Notes under the pieces: model-generated | Database searches by the model: none | Seen by the model: only the letters and a program-made list of their open reading frames with translations | What the model was told of the DNA's origin: nothing | In this document: one piece after another, positions 8,563 through 18,400 of the stretch | Numbering within the stretch: the first letter of the stretch is position 1 | Layout: every line of letters starts with the position of its first letter | Assembly: GCF_014641495.1 (NCBI RefSeq) | Contig: NZ_BMHV01000010.1 | Span: 62,001-126,000, forward strand | Source of the DNA: Terasakiella brassicae | Lineage (GTDB): Bacteria; Pseudomonadota; Alphaproteobacteria; Rhodospirillales; Terasakiellaceae | DNA length: 64,000 nucleotides | Direction of reading: 5' to 3' | Made by a program: the position numbers and the translations under genes

Positions 8563-9971
8563 GTCAGAACCTTCCATAAATGCAGCGCACCATAGGCCCG
8601 CCAAGGGCGCAGATTGTCAAAAAACTGTTCCATATCTTTTTTCCCGGCAGGTTGATCCAGTTTTTCCAGCGCCCGAACCAGACCAAGATCGGCAACCGGA
8701 TAAATATCAGGTTCCCCGAAAGCCCGCATAATAATGTAATGGGCCGTCCACGGACCAATGCCGGGAAGGTCGCAGAGATCCTTTAGCAATCTTTCCACCC
8801 CCTTTGTGCAATCCAATGCAGGCCAGCTTGCCGCCAGTTTTTTCAAGGTGGTAATCCGTCGCCCGGTCAACCCCAATCCATCCAGATCGGTGGTTTCTAT
8901 ATCCAATGGTGTGGGAAAAACCGTTTTCCCTACCCGTTCGACAACCCGGTTGCAGATAGTTCGCGCCCCTTTGACACTGATCTGTTGTCCAATAACAGCG
9001 CGCACGGCAATCTCAAACCCATCCCATGCACCGGGCACACGCAACCCCGGCGTTGTCCTCACCAAATCACGCAAGACATCATGGCGGGATAAGTCAGTAT
9101 TGATAATGGCAGGGTCTGCATCCAGATCAAACACGCGCCGGATTTTTTGTGATAAAGGGCGTAAATGCTGCACATCAACACCACTGATATGGGCTTTCAG
9201 ACGGTTGCGTTGATCATCATGCGTGATCCTCACCGTTGCAATCTGTTCCTCCATCGCAATCCGTCGCAGATAACCATTTTCTGTCACCTGTTCCACCGCA
9301 TCAATCGCACGGCTTTCAAAAAAGGCAAGCAACCCTGCCCAATCAAAGGGAGGGCGATAATTGAAATGAAGGGTGAAAGAGTCACACGGATTTGCCTTTT
9401 CATTTTCCTTACTTTTCTTGCGTTCAAAGGAAGGCGCAAAATCAAAGGTCTTTTTATAAGCATCGTTAAAACGGCGCAAACTGTTGAACCCGGCTGCCAG
9501 CGCAATATCCATCACGGACGCATCGGTTTGTGCCAACAGTTTTTTGGCAAACATCAAGCGCCGCGTCAGGGCAATCTGCTTGGGCGAGGCCCCCAAATGT
9601 GTCTGGAACAGTCGGCGTAAGTGTCGTTCCCCAACACCCAATCTGTTACAAAGGCTCTCCAGGGATTGTCCGTCATCCAGTGCCCCGTCTTCAATCAGGC
9701 TCAAGGCCCGTTTTACGGTCGCTTCGGTCCCGATCCACGCCGGGCTTGCCGGGGCACTTTCGGGGCGACAACGTAGACAAGGGCGAAAACCTGCTTGAAG
9801 GGCCGCACTGGCAGAGGCAAAAAACGTACAATTTTCAGGCTTGGGCGTCGAAGCCGGGCAGACCGGACGACAAAAAATTCCCGTAGAGGAAACCCCGGTA
9901 AAAAATCGGCCATCAAATCGGGCATCACGGCTTTTTAGCGCCTGATAGCATATGTCATGTTCAAGTTTCAT
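8559..9971 (-). CDS. alkA: Ada N-terminal domain / AraC helix-turn-helix / AlkA 3-methyladenine DNA glycosylase fusion
   Basis: This 470-residue protein joins three modules. Residues 1-75 are the Ada zinc domain with Cys34, Cys38, Cys65 and Cys68; Cys38 is the expected methylphosphotriester acceptor. Residues about 85-185 are an AraC-type DNA-binding region. Residues about 200-470 are AlkA, with the helix-hairpin-helix LCDLPGIGPWTAHY (399-412) and catalytic Asp428 in YPVADLGL. It should sense methylated phosphates, activate transcription and excise N3-alkylated purines. This architecture is well known in actinobacteria and proteobacteria. The ATG at 9971 has no visible Shine-Dalgarno sequence. 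It heads an operon with ogt. Confidence 0.95.
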   Translation of the reverse strand: MKLEHDICYQALKSRDARFDGRFFTGVSSTGIFCRPVCPASTPKPENCTFFASASAALQAGFRPCLRCRPESAPASPAWIGTEATVKRALSLIEDGALDDGQSLESLCNRLGVGERHLRRLFQTHLGASPKQIALTRRLMFAKKLLAQTDASVMDIALAAGFNSLRRFNDAYKKTFDFAPSFERKKSKENEKANPCDSFTLHFNYRPPFDWAGLLAFFESRAIDAVEQVTENGYLRRIAMEEQIATVRITHDDQRNRLKAHISGVDVQHLRPLSQKIRRVFDLDADPAIINTDLSRHDVLRDLVRTTPGLRVPGAWDGFEIAVRAVIGQQISVKGARTICNRVVERVGKTVFPTPLDIETTDLDGLGLTGRRITTLKKLAASWPALDCTKGVERLLKDLCDLPGIGPWTAHYIIMRAFGEPDIYPVADLGLVRALEKLDQPAGKKDMEQFFDNLRPWRAYGALHLWKVLT

Positions 9972-10113
9972 AAATGTAGTTTACACGATTGCTTGCCAAA
10001 AACTCGCCATTTTCGGACATTAATGTTTCCCTCAAGGACAAGGTTGGGCTTGCCCCGACTTAAACGTTCCCATACAAATAAGAAAATAAACCGAAACGAG
10101 GCTCCATTCGCTC

Positions 10114-11211
10114 ATGCTTGCCTATATCATTCGACGCTTATTGCTGATCGTTCCGACACTCTTCGGCATTATGGTGTTGAACTTCGTCATCATTCAGGCT
10201 GCCCCCGGCGGACCGGTCGAACAAATGCTGGCACAAATTCAGGGCGAGGCGGTTGATGCCACCGCACGTGTTTCCGGTACAGACGGTGGTGAGGTCAAAG
10301 GCGCTGCCCCCAGCATTGGCACCAATGCAAATTCCCAATATCGCGGGGCACAAGGGGTCCCCCCTGAATTAATCGCCCAATTGGAAAAACAATTCGGTTT
10401 TGACAAGCCCGCCCATGAGCGTTTTTTCCAGATGCTTGGCAACTATGTCCGTTTTGATTTCGGCAACAGCTTTTACAGCGATCAAAGCGTTGTCGATCTG
10501 GTCTTGCAAAAAATGCCGGTTTCCATCTCATTAGGGATCTGGTCAACCCTGCTGATTTATCTCATCTCTATCCCCCTAGGCATTAAAAAGGCCGTGCGCG
10601 ATGGATCGCGTTTCGATATCTGGACAAGCGGGGCTGTTATTCTGGGCAATGCGATACCCAGCTTTCTCTTTGCGATTTTCCTGATGGTGGTCTTTGCCGG
10701 TGGGCGTTATCTCGACTGGTTCCCCATTCGTGGCCTGACATCGGATAATTGGGCAGAACTGTCCACATGGCGACAAATCACAGACTATTTCTGGCATATT
10801 GCCCTGCCTGTCTTTTCCATGGTGGTCGGTGGGTTTGCAAGCCTCACCATGTTGACCAAAAATTCCTTTCTGGAAGAGATTAACAAACAATATGTCGTCA
10901 CCGCACGCGCCAAAGGCTTAACGGAAAACCGTGTGCTTTATAAACATGTGTTTCGCAATGCCATGCTGATTGTCATTGCGGGTTTCCCCGCGACTTTTAT
11001 CGGGGTGTTTTTTACCGGATCCTTGTTGACCGAAATTATTTTCTCCCTCGACGGGCTTGGCCTTTTGGGATTTGAAGCCGCCATTAACCGTGATTATCCG
11101 GTGGTCTTCGGCACACTTTATTTCTTCACGCTGGTGGGGTTGGTGCTGAACCTGATCGGAGATATCATGTATCACATCGTTGATCCCCGCGTTGATTTCG
11201 AGGCGAGGTAA
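10114..11211 (+). CDS. yejB: Peptide ABC transporter permease YejB
   Basis: The 365-residue inner-membrane protein has about six helices. It starts with the conserved [19 protein letters not shown] and has the permease-ATPase contact loop (EAA motif) around [16 protein letters not shown] near residue 270. A polar insertion at about 50-85 ([16 protein letters not shown]) is typical of YejB and separates it from DppB or OppB. YejABEF imports microcin C-like and other peptides and helps resistance to antimicrobial peptides in several Proteobacteria. No yejA (binding protein) is next to it here. It is divergent from alkA with 142 bp between. Confidence 0.93.
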   Translation: MLAYIIRRLLLIVPTLFGIMVLNFVIIQAAPGGPVEQMLAQIQGEAVDATARVSGTDGGEVKGAAPSIGTNANSQYRGAQGVPPELIAQLEKQFGFDKPAHERFFQMLGNYVRFDFGNSFYSDQSVVDLVLQKMPVSISLGIWSTLLIYLISIPLGIKKAVRDGSRFDIWTSGAVILGNAIPSFLFAIFLMVVFAGGRYLDWFPIRGLTSDNWAELSTWRQITDYFWHIALPVFSMVVGGFASLTMLTKNSFLEEINKQYVVTARAKGLTENRVLYKHVFRNAMLIVIAGFPATFIGVFFTGSLLTEIIFSLDGLGLLGFEAAINRDYPVVFGTLYFFTLVGLVLNLIGDIMYHIVDPRVDFEAR

Positions 11212-11215
11212 CAAG

Positions 11216-12241
11216 ATGATGAGCCCGATCAATCAACGCCGCTGGCAGAATTTTAAAACCAACAAACGGGGCTATTGGTCCCTGTGGATTTTTCTGTTCT
11301 TGTTTGTCTTGTCCCTGTTTGCCGAACTGATTGCCAACGACAAACCACTTTTGATTTCCTATGAAGGGGGGCTTTACACCCCGTTCTTAAAGGAATATCC
11401 CGAAACCACATTCGGCGGTTTTTTTGAAACCGAGGCCGAATACCGTGATCCCGAAGTTCAAGCCCTGATCACGGACACCGGGGGATGGATTATTTGGCCG
11501 ATGGTGCGCTACAGTTACGACAGTATCAATTATGCCCTGACCGTACCCACCCCCGCCCCACCCAGTGCCGACAACTGGTTAGGTACGGATGATCAGGGAC
11601 GTGATGTGGTGGCGCGAATTATTTATGGATTTCGGATTTCGGTCCTGTTTGGATTGGGTTTAACCATCCTGAGTTCCATCATCGGTATTGCCGCCGGGGC
11701 CATTCAGGGATATTTCGCAGGCCTTATTGATCTGATCGGCCAACGGGTGATTGAGGTCTGGTCCGGCCTGCCCACCCTGTATCTATTGATCATCCTTGCC
11801 AGTTTTGTCGAACCGAACGTCTGGTGGCTATTGGGAATTATGCTGCTGTTTTCATGGATTGCGCTTGTCTCGCTGGTGCGTGCCGAATTTCTGCGCGCGC
11901 GTAATTTTGATTTTGTCCGCGCCGCCAAGGCCTTGGGCGTCAGCGACCACACCATCATCATCCGCCACGTTCTCCCCAATGCGATGGTGGCGACCTTTAC
12001 CTTTTTACCCTTTATCCTGAACGGGTCCATCACAACCCTGACCGCGTTGGATTTCCTTGGATTTGGCCTGCCCCCGGGCAGTGCCTCACTGGGTGAACTG
12101 CTGAATCAGGGTAAAAATAATCTGCAAGCCCCGTGGCTGGGGCTAAGTGCGTTTTTCGTTCTCTCCCTCATGCTGTCTTTGCTGATTTTTATTGGCGAAG
12201 CTGTGCGAGATGCCTTTGACCCAAGGAAGACATTTCAATGA
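11216..12241 (+). CDS. yejE: Peptide ABC transporter permease YejE
   Basis: The second permease (341 residues) has an N-terminal helix, the long YejE-type periplasmic loop (ISYEGGLYTPFLKEYPETTFGG) and five C-terminal helices with the EAA loop RAAKALGVSDHTIIIRHVLP. The frame is open to 11180, inside yejB, but the ATG at 11216 follows GAGG (11205-11208) and gives the usual MSPINQRRWQNFKTNKRG start. It begins 5 bp after the yejB stop and its stop overlaps the yejF ATG (ATGA, 12238-12241), so the complex is made from one message. Confidence 0.94.
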   Translation: MMSPINQRRWQNFKTNKRGYWSLWIFLFLFVLSLFAELIANDKPLLISYEGGLYTPFLKEYPETTFGGFFETEAEYRDPEVQALITDTGGWIIWPMVRYSYDSINYALTVPTPAPPSADNWLGTDDQGRDVVARIIYGFRISVLFGLGLTILSSIIGIAAGAIQGYFAGLIDLIGQRVIEVWSGLPTLYLLIILASFVEPNVWWLLGIMLLFSWIALVSLVRAEFLRARNFDFVRAAKALGVSDHTIIIRHVLPNAMVATFTFLPFILNGSITTLTALDFLGFGLPPGSASLGELLNQGKNNLQAPWLGLSAFFVLSLMLSLLIFIGEAVRDAFDPRKTFQ

Positions 12242-13857
12242 GCGCCCCTTTACTCGACATTAAAGACCTGCATGTTTGCTTTGGCGATGATGTGGCCGTG
12301 CGCGGTGTTTCCTTCCATCTGGAAAGGGGGGAAACACTGGCTTTGGTTGGGGAATCCGGGTCCGGTAAATCCGTCAGCGCCTTATCCATCCTGCAACTGC
12401 TGCCATATCCCCACGCCCACCACCCAAAAGGATCCATCAAACTGGATGGTGAGGAATTACTAGGCTGCAAAGAACACACCATTCGCGGCATTCGCGGCAA
12501 CCGTATTGCCATGATTTTTCAGGAACCCTTAACCTCGCTTAATCCGCTGCATTCCATTGAACGCCAGATTTCCGAAGTTCTCTTTGTCCATAAAATGATG
12601 ACCAAGCGCCAGGCACGCGCACGGGTCATTGAACTGCTAAAACTCGTCGGTCTGGAAAATGCCACCAGCGAAGACCGTCTCAAGGCCCTGCCGCATCAAT
12701 TCAGCGGGGGGCAACAACAACGCATTATGATCGCAATGGCCTTGGCGAACGAACCGGACATCCTGATCGCAGATGAACCGACAACCGCCCTTGATGTCAC
12801 CGTTCAGGCACAAATTTTAAAACTGCTCAAAGAATTGCAGGCCAAGCTGGGCATGGCCATTTTAATGATCACCCATGATCTTGGCATCGTGCGCCATGTC
12901 GCTGATCGGGTCTGTGTGATGAATGACGGTGAAATCGTTGAAAGTGGCGATTGTCGCCAAATTTTCGACGCCCCCACACACCCGTACACCCAAAAACTTC
13001 TGGCAGCTGAACCGACAGGGAAACCGGCTGATACCATTAATGATAAAGAAATTTTACGCGTTGAAGATTTCAAGGTCTGGTATCCCATTAAACGCGGCAT
13101 CATCAAACGCACCGTTGATCATGTGAAAGCCGTCGACGGTATTACGCTTACGGTTCGACAAGGTGAAACTCTTGGCGTTGTCGGGGAATCAGGATCCGGC
13201 AAATCCACATTGGGCCGTGCCATTTTGCGCCTTGAAGACAGCGATGGCACCTTAGTTTTTGACAACCACAATCTACAAACCCTCCCGGCGAAAGACCTGC
13301 GGCCCTTACGCAAGGAAATGCAAATGGTTTTTCAGGACCCGTTCGGGTCCATGTCCCCGCGCATGAGCGTCCAGCAAATTGTCGAAGAAGGCCTGCTTGT
13401 TCACGGATTAGGCGGCACCCGTGCAGAACGCCGTGAACTCGTCGGGGATGTGCTGGAGGAAGTCGGCCTGAAACGCAGTGCACAGGACCGTTACCCCCAT
13501 GAATTCAGCGGGGGGCAACGCCAGCGTATCGCCATTGCCCGCGCCATCGTCTTGCGCCCGCGCCTGATCATTCTGGATGAACCCACCAGCGCACTGGATA
13601 TGTCGGTTCAGGCGCAGATTGTCGAATTGTTACGCAACCTGCAAGCCAAATATAATCTGGCTTATATCTTTATCAGCCATGACCTGAAAGTCGTGCGTGC
13701 CATGAGCCATAAAGTCCTTGTCATGCAAAACGGCCAAGTTGTCGAACAAGGTTTGCGCGACGATATTTTCGATGCACCGCAAACGCCTTATACCAAGGCC
13801 TTAATGGCGGCAGCCCTTGAAAACAAGGCTGATGAAAACGGCGTGGTTTCCCTATAA
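12238..13857 (+). CDS. yejF: Peptide ABC transporter ATP-binding protein YejF (two ATPase domains)
   Basis: This 539-residue protein carries both nucleotide-binding domains of the importer. Domain 1 has Walker A GESGSGKS at 38-45, signature FSGGQ at 155-159 and Walker B LIADE at 176-180. Domain 2 has GESGSGKS at 316-323 and a second FSGGQ near 422 with LILDEPTSALD after it. Each half ends with the oligopeptide-transporter extension (HPYTQKLLAAEP and TPYTKALMAAAL). All catalytic motifs look intact. It would pair with YejB-YejE. The downstream rubredoxin-like gene follows after 82 bp on the same strand. Confidence 0.95.
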   Translation: MSAPLLDIKDLHVCFGDDVAVRGVSFHLERGETLALVGESGSGKSVSALSILQLLPYPHAHHPKGSIKLDGEELLGCKEHTIRGIRGNRIAMIFQEPLTSLNPLHSIERQISEVLFVHKMMTKRQARARVIELLKLVGLENATSEDRLKALPHQFSGGQQQRIMIAMALANEPDILIADEPTTALDVTVQAQILKLLKELQAKLGMAILMITHDLGIVRHVADRVCVMNDGEIVESGDCRQIFDAPTHPYTQKLLAAEPTGKPADTINDKEILRVEDFKVWYPIKRGIIKRTVDHVKAVDGITLTVRQGETLGVVGESGSGKSTLGRAILRLEDSDGTLVFDNHNLQTLPAKDLRPLRKEMQMVFQDPFGSMSPRMSVQQIVEEGLLVHGLGGTRAERRELVGDVLEEVGLKRSAQDRYPHEFSGGQRQRIAIARAIVLRPRLIILDEPTSALDMSVQAQIVELLRNLQAKYNLAYIFISHDLKVVRAMSHKVLVMQNGQVVEQGLRDDIFDAPQTPYTKALMAAALENKADENGVVSL

Positions 13858-13939
13858 ACGAAAATCATATTTCCTTCATAAAAGAGTCTTTGAAACCGCG
13901 TATTTTTCGACTCTCAAAATCAAAAAACGGGAGGTTCAT

Positions 13940-14176
13940 ATGTGGTTATATCGCGGAAACATTCAAAAGGCTGTTGCTATGATGCCAATGGCAGGGTTTG
14001 GTGCTATTAAGGCGTTTGAGCCGCAACGCTGGATTTGCAGTTGTTCAAAATACGTTTACGACCCGGCCAAAATGGATGGGATCGCCTTTGAAGAACTGGG
14101 TAAAAAATGGAAATGCCCTTCTTGCGGTGCCAAGAAAAAAGCCTTTAGCAAGACCAACAAATATCCCTTGTCCTGA
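13940..14176 (+). CDS. Rubredoxin-like protein with CxC instead of CxxC in the first knuckle
   Basis: The 78-residue protein has a 30-residue N-terminal extension and then a rubredoxin core: WICSCSKYVYDP (31-42), AFEELGKKWKCPSCGAKKKAF (49-69). In ordinary rubredoxin four cysteines in two CxxCG loops bind one iron. Here the second loop is normal (Cys59, Cys62), but aligning on YVYDP puts Ser36 where the second ligand should be and Cys35 one place earlier (Cys33-x-Cys35). Iron binding may be altered or lost. The frame is open to 13817, but the ATG at 13940 has a strong GGGAGG at 13929-13934. It lies 9 bp before the FRG gene, suggesting an operon. Confidence 0.8.
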   Translation: MWLYRGNIQKAVAMMPMAGFGAIKAFEPQRWICSCSKYVYDPAKMDGIAFEELGKKWKCPSCGAKKKAFSKTNKYPLS

Positions 14177-14185
14177 TCCCTTAAA

Positions 14186-14863
14186 ATGCGCGAAATTCAG
14201 GTTGAAAACTTTGGGGATTACCATAATGCCCTGTCGCAATATCAATGGTTTGAACGCTGGATGTTTCGCGGACAATGCGAAGCCGACTGGCCCCTGATCC
14301 CCAAGATCGGGCGCAAAAAATATAAACACGCGTTAAAATACGAACGCGCCTTTTTTCGTGCCTGGAAACGTCAGGCTGTGGCCTATTTTTCCCGTGATAA
14401 TATTGATGATTGGGATTATCTCGCGCTGGCCCAGCATCACGGATTGGCCACCCGATTGCTGGACTGGACCCGCAATCCACTGGTGGCCCTGTTCTTTGCG
14501 GTACATGGACAATATGACACCGATGGTGTGGTTTATGTCTTCAAACCCAAACATCATTATGTGCAGGATGAATCCCCTCACCCCTTAAAAGCAGAAAAGA
14601 CAGGTTATTTTACCCCACATTCTTTTTCTGAACGCATTGTGCAACAACGCGGCGTTTTCACCGTTCACGGCAAACCCGATAAAAAACTAAATGAAAAAGA
14701 CGGGGAACTGCATCAATACATCATCCCCAAACAGATCAAACAACATCTGTCCAAAGATTTGAATAATTACGGCATCAACATGATGACCCTGTTCCCCGGT
14801 CTGGACGGCCTGTCTGATTTTATGAATTGGCAGGCTGCCATTCTACATGAATTTGAGGAATGA
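14186..14863 (+). CDS. FRG domain-containing protein
   Basis: The 225-residue cytoplasmic protein shows the FRG domain: MFRGQCEADWPLIPKIGR at 26-43, with the name-giving F-R-G at 27-29, and the core QHHGLATRLLDWTRNPLVAL at 83-102. FRG proteins are widespread and mostly unstudied; they turn up in mobile and defence-rich regions, and some relatives have been proposed to act on nucleotides or as toxins. No second domain is visible. It starts 9 bp after the rubredoxin-like gene and overlaps nothing; the convergent acetyltransferase gene ends 7 bp away. Its function here is unknown. Confidence 0.85.
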   Translation: MREIQVENFGDYHNALSQYQWFERWMFRGQCEADWPLIPKIGRKKYKHALKYERAFFRAWKRQAVAYFSRDNIDDWDYLALAQHHGLATRLLDWTRNPLVALFFAVHGQYDTDGVVYVFKPKHHYVQDESPHPLKAEKTGYFTPHSFSERIVQQRGVFTVHGKPDKKLNEKDGELHQYIIPKQIKQHLSKDLNNYGINMMTLFPGLDGLSDFMNWQAAILHEFEE

Positions 14864-14870
14864 CCCCCAC

Positions 14871-15401
14871 TTAATCGCTCCAATATTCCCGTGCACTGAT
14901 TTGATCAGCGACACGGACTTGCCCGTGATAACGATCAATCGCCCCACCGTTTAAATCCTTTACCATCCAAGCTTCACGATATTGCGATGGGATGGGCTGT
15001 GGCGTTGCAAAACCTTGGCCGCCCGCATCTGTCACAAAGCCCACACGCGGGTAATAAGCAGGGTCTCCCAACACAAAAACCAGTTCCACCCCCATACCTG
15101 CAAGCTGGCGAAAACCTTCTTTCATCAAACGTTGGCCAATCCCTTTATATTGGCGACCCGGGTGCACCGCCAAGGGGGCCAGCAACATGGCGGAAACATC
15201 GCTTGCTTCCACAGAAGCCTTGGTGAACAAAATATGCCCCAGAATCTCCTCGTCCTCTTCCATCAACAAGGATAAAAGCGGATATGCTGTTTCATCATCC
15301 AGTAGATTTTCCACAAGGATTGCTTCGTCTTCTTCCTCAAAGGCGAGGCGATGGATATCCAGCACCGCAGGCATGTCTTTTTGTGTCGTAATTCTGATCA
15401 T
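14871..15401 (-). CDS. GNAT family N-acetyltransferase
   Basis: The 176-residue protein has the acetyl-CoA-binding motif A in PLAVHPGRQYKGIGQRLMKE (about 75-94), with the R/Q-x-x-G-x-G/A pattern as QYKGIG, and the following beta-bulge stretch VELVFVLGDPAYYPRVGF. This matches the predicted N-acetyltransferase YhbS-like group. The substrate is unknown. The ATG at 15401 has GGAAG about 8 nt upstream. It is convergent with the FRG gene and divergent from cobN, with 62 bp between the two starts. Confidence 0.85.
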   Translation of the reverse strand: MIRITTQKDMPAVLDIHRLAFEEEDEAILVENLLDDETAYPLLSLLMEEDEEILGHILFTKASVEASDVSAMLLAPLAVHPGRQYKGIGQRLMKEGFRQLAGMGVELVFVLGDPAYYPRVGFVTDAGGQGFATPQPIPSQYREAWMVKDLNGGAIDRYHGQVRVADQISAREYWSD

Positions 15402-15463
15402 AATTTGTCTTCCTATAAGGTCTGTTCTATAAGACAGGGATTGTTAAAGAATGGAAGTAAAAA

Positions 15464-18400
15464 ATGCATCTTTTGGCCGCCACACCGGGCGCTGTCTCTG
15501 ACGGGTCCGAAGCGATTGATCTGGGACAGACACCGGGCGACATTGTCGTTCTATCGGCAGCTGATACCGAACTCGCCTGTTTGGCGTTGGCACAAAACCG
15601 CTTGCATGACCAAGACAACTGTATTCCCAGCCTGCGCCTCGCGTCCTTGCTGCATATGGGGCACAATATGTCGGTGGATTTATATGTGGATGATATCATC
15701 CAGCATGCCAAACTGGTCATTGTGCGCTTATTAGGCGGCAAAAGTTATTGGGAATATGGCGTGGATGAAATCACACGCATCTGTTCAGAAAAAAACATCC
15801 CCTTGGCCCTGTTACCCGGCGATGACCAACCCGATGCGGAACTGGCCAACCTGTCCACACTGGATCAGGAAAACACGCACCGCCTGTGGCAATATTGCGT
15901 CCACGGCGGCATTGAAAACGCGGTTGAGTTTTTAAATTTCAGCCATCACCTGTTGGGGCTAAGCCGTGACTGGGCCGAACCCGCGCCCTTGTTGCGCGCC
16001 GGGATCTATTGGCCCGGCCAGAGTACCCTCAGCCTCAACGACCTGCGCAACAATCATTGGACAGACGGACGACCCGTTGCCGCGATTACTTTTTATCGCG
16101 CCTTGATGCAGGCTGGCAATACAGCCGTTATTGATGGTTTGATTGAGGCCTTGCAAGCCCAAGGATTAAACCCGCTGCCCCTTTATGCCGCCAGCCTGAA
16201 AGATGCAATTGCAGCGGCACAGATCGAAGACCTGCTGGCACAAAGCCATACATCCGTGATTTTAAACGGCACAGGCTTTGCCCTGTCCAAACCCAATGCC
16301 AAACGCACAAAAACACCTTTTGATATCGCCGATTGCGCGGTCCTGCAAGTCGTCTTCGCCGGCAGCAACGAAGACAGCTGGCGCGAGGGTACCCACGGGT
16401 TAAGTGCACGCGATATCGCCATGAACGTGGCCTTGCCTGAGGTTGACGGACGTATTTTAGCACGCGCCGTTTCGTTTAAAGGACTGGCCCAACGCGACGA
16501 GTTGACCCAATGCGACATTGTCAGTTACAAACCTGTGCCCGATCGTCTGACATTTACGGCAGAACTTGCGGCAAACTGGGCCAGACTGAAAACCACCCCC
16601 GCCAACCTGCGTAAAATCGCCCTTGTCCTTGCCAACTATCCCAACAAAGACGGGCGTATGGGCAACGGGGTCGGACTGGATACCCCGGCCGGGTCCCTGA
16701 ATGTTTTAAAGGCAATGGCAAGAAACGGATACCGCGTGGAAGACATCCCGACAGACGGAAATGACCTGATCGCCCGTCTGCAAGCAGGCGTTACCAACGA
16801 TTTCACCCAGATCGACAGTCGCGATATTTGTGAAACGCTCCGCCTATCTGATTATCAGATTTTCTTTTCCAGCTTGCCGCAATCTGTTCAACAGGCGGTT
16901 CTGGACCGATGGGGTCCGGCTGAAAAAGATCCGTTTTTCCGCCCCGGTGAACTGGATTGTGGGCAATTCCTGCTTCCGGCTTATCGCTGCGGCAATGTGG
17001 CCGTTTGCCTGCAACCCGCACGGGGTTACAATATCGATCCGGTGGAAAGTTATCACAGCCCCGATCTGGTACCGCCCCATAACTATCTGGCCTTTTATGC
17101 ATGGCTACGTTTTGAATTTCGCAGTCATGCGATTGTTCATATGGGCAAGCATGGCAATATGGAATGGTTGCCCGGCAAAGCCATTGCCTTGTCTGAAAAC
17201 TGTTTCCCCGAGGCCGTCTTCGGCCCCAGCGTGCATCTTTATCCCTTCATCATTAATGATCCCGGTGAAGGCACGCAGGCCAAACGCCGTGCCCAGGCCG
17301 TCATCATTGATCATTTAACCCCACCTTTGACGCGGGCGGAAAGTTATGGACCTTTGCGCGATTTGGAATTACTGGTCGATGAATATTACGAAGCTGCTGG
17401 CGTGGACCCGCGCCGACTGAAGGTTTTGAAAAAAGAAATCCTCGCCTTGTCGCGCAGTACCGGGCTGGATATCGATTGTGGCATTGATCGCGACGATGAC
17501 GATGAAACCGCACTTGGCAAGCTTGATAACCATTTATGTGAGCTTAAAGAAATGCAAATTCGTGACGGTCTGCATATCTTTGGCGAAAGCCCGGCAGATC
17601 GTTTACTTAACGACTTGTTGGTCGCACTTGTGCGTGTGCCGCGTGACAAGGGCGAAGGGCGTGATGCTTCCCTCATCCGCGCGATTGCCGATGATCTGAA
17701 ACTGAATTTCGATCCGCTCAATTGTGAAATGGCGACTACGTGGACAGGACCAAAACCCGATATCCTGAGTAGTGCAGACCATTGGCGCACCTGTGGGGAT
17801 ACCGTTGAACGGCTGGAAACCATTGCCTCTCAACTTATCAGCAATGATCTGTCCTGCCCAACAGAATGGTCCCGGACACAAGCTGTTCTTACTTATGTGG
17901 AAGATACAGTTCGTCCCGCCGTCATGGCCTGTGGCGATGCAGAAATTGATGCTATCCTGCGGGGACTTGACGGGCGTTTTGTTTTGCCCGGTCCCAGTGG
18001 CGCACCAACACGCGGACGACCGGAAATCCTGCCGACCGGAAAGAATTTTTATTCCGTCGATACCCGTACCGTACCTACACCAGCCGCCTGGACGCTGGGC
18101 TGGAAATCCGCAAGTTTAATGATTGAACGCTACATGCAGGATCACGGCGACTGGCCGCGCACAATGGCCTTGACCGCATGGGGAACATCCAACATGCGCA
18201 CCGGCGGGGATGATATTGCCCAAGGTCTTGCGTTAATGGGGGTCCAACCGCAATGGGACCCGGTTTCACGCCGTGTCACCGGGTTTGAAGTCATGCCGCA
18301 AACTGTGCTTGGTCGTCCCCGCGTGGATGTCACCTTGCGGGTATCCGGTTTCTTCCGTGACGCCTTCCCCGGTTTGATCGACCTATTTGACAGTGCGGTG

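Noticed and set aside
15402-15463. Possible cobalamin riboswitch before cobN
   Set aside because: The 62-bp gap is too short for one.
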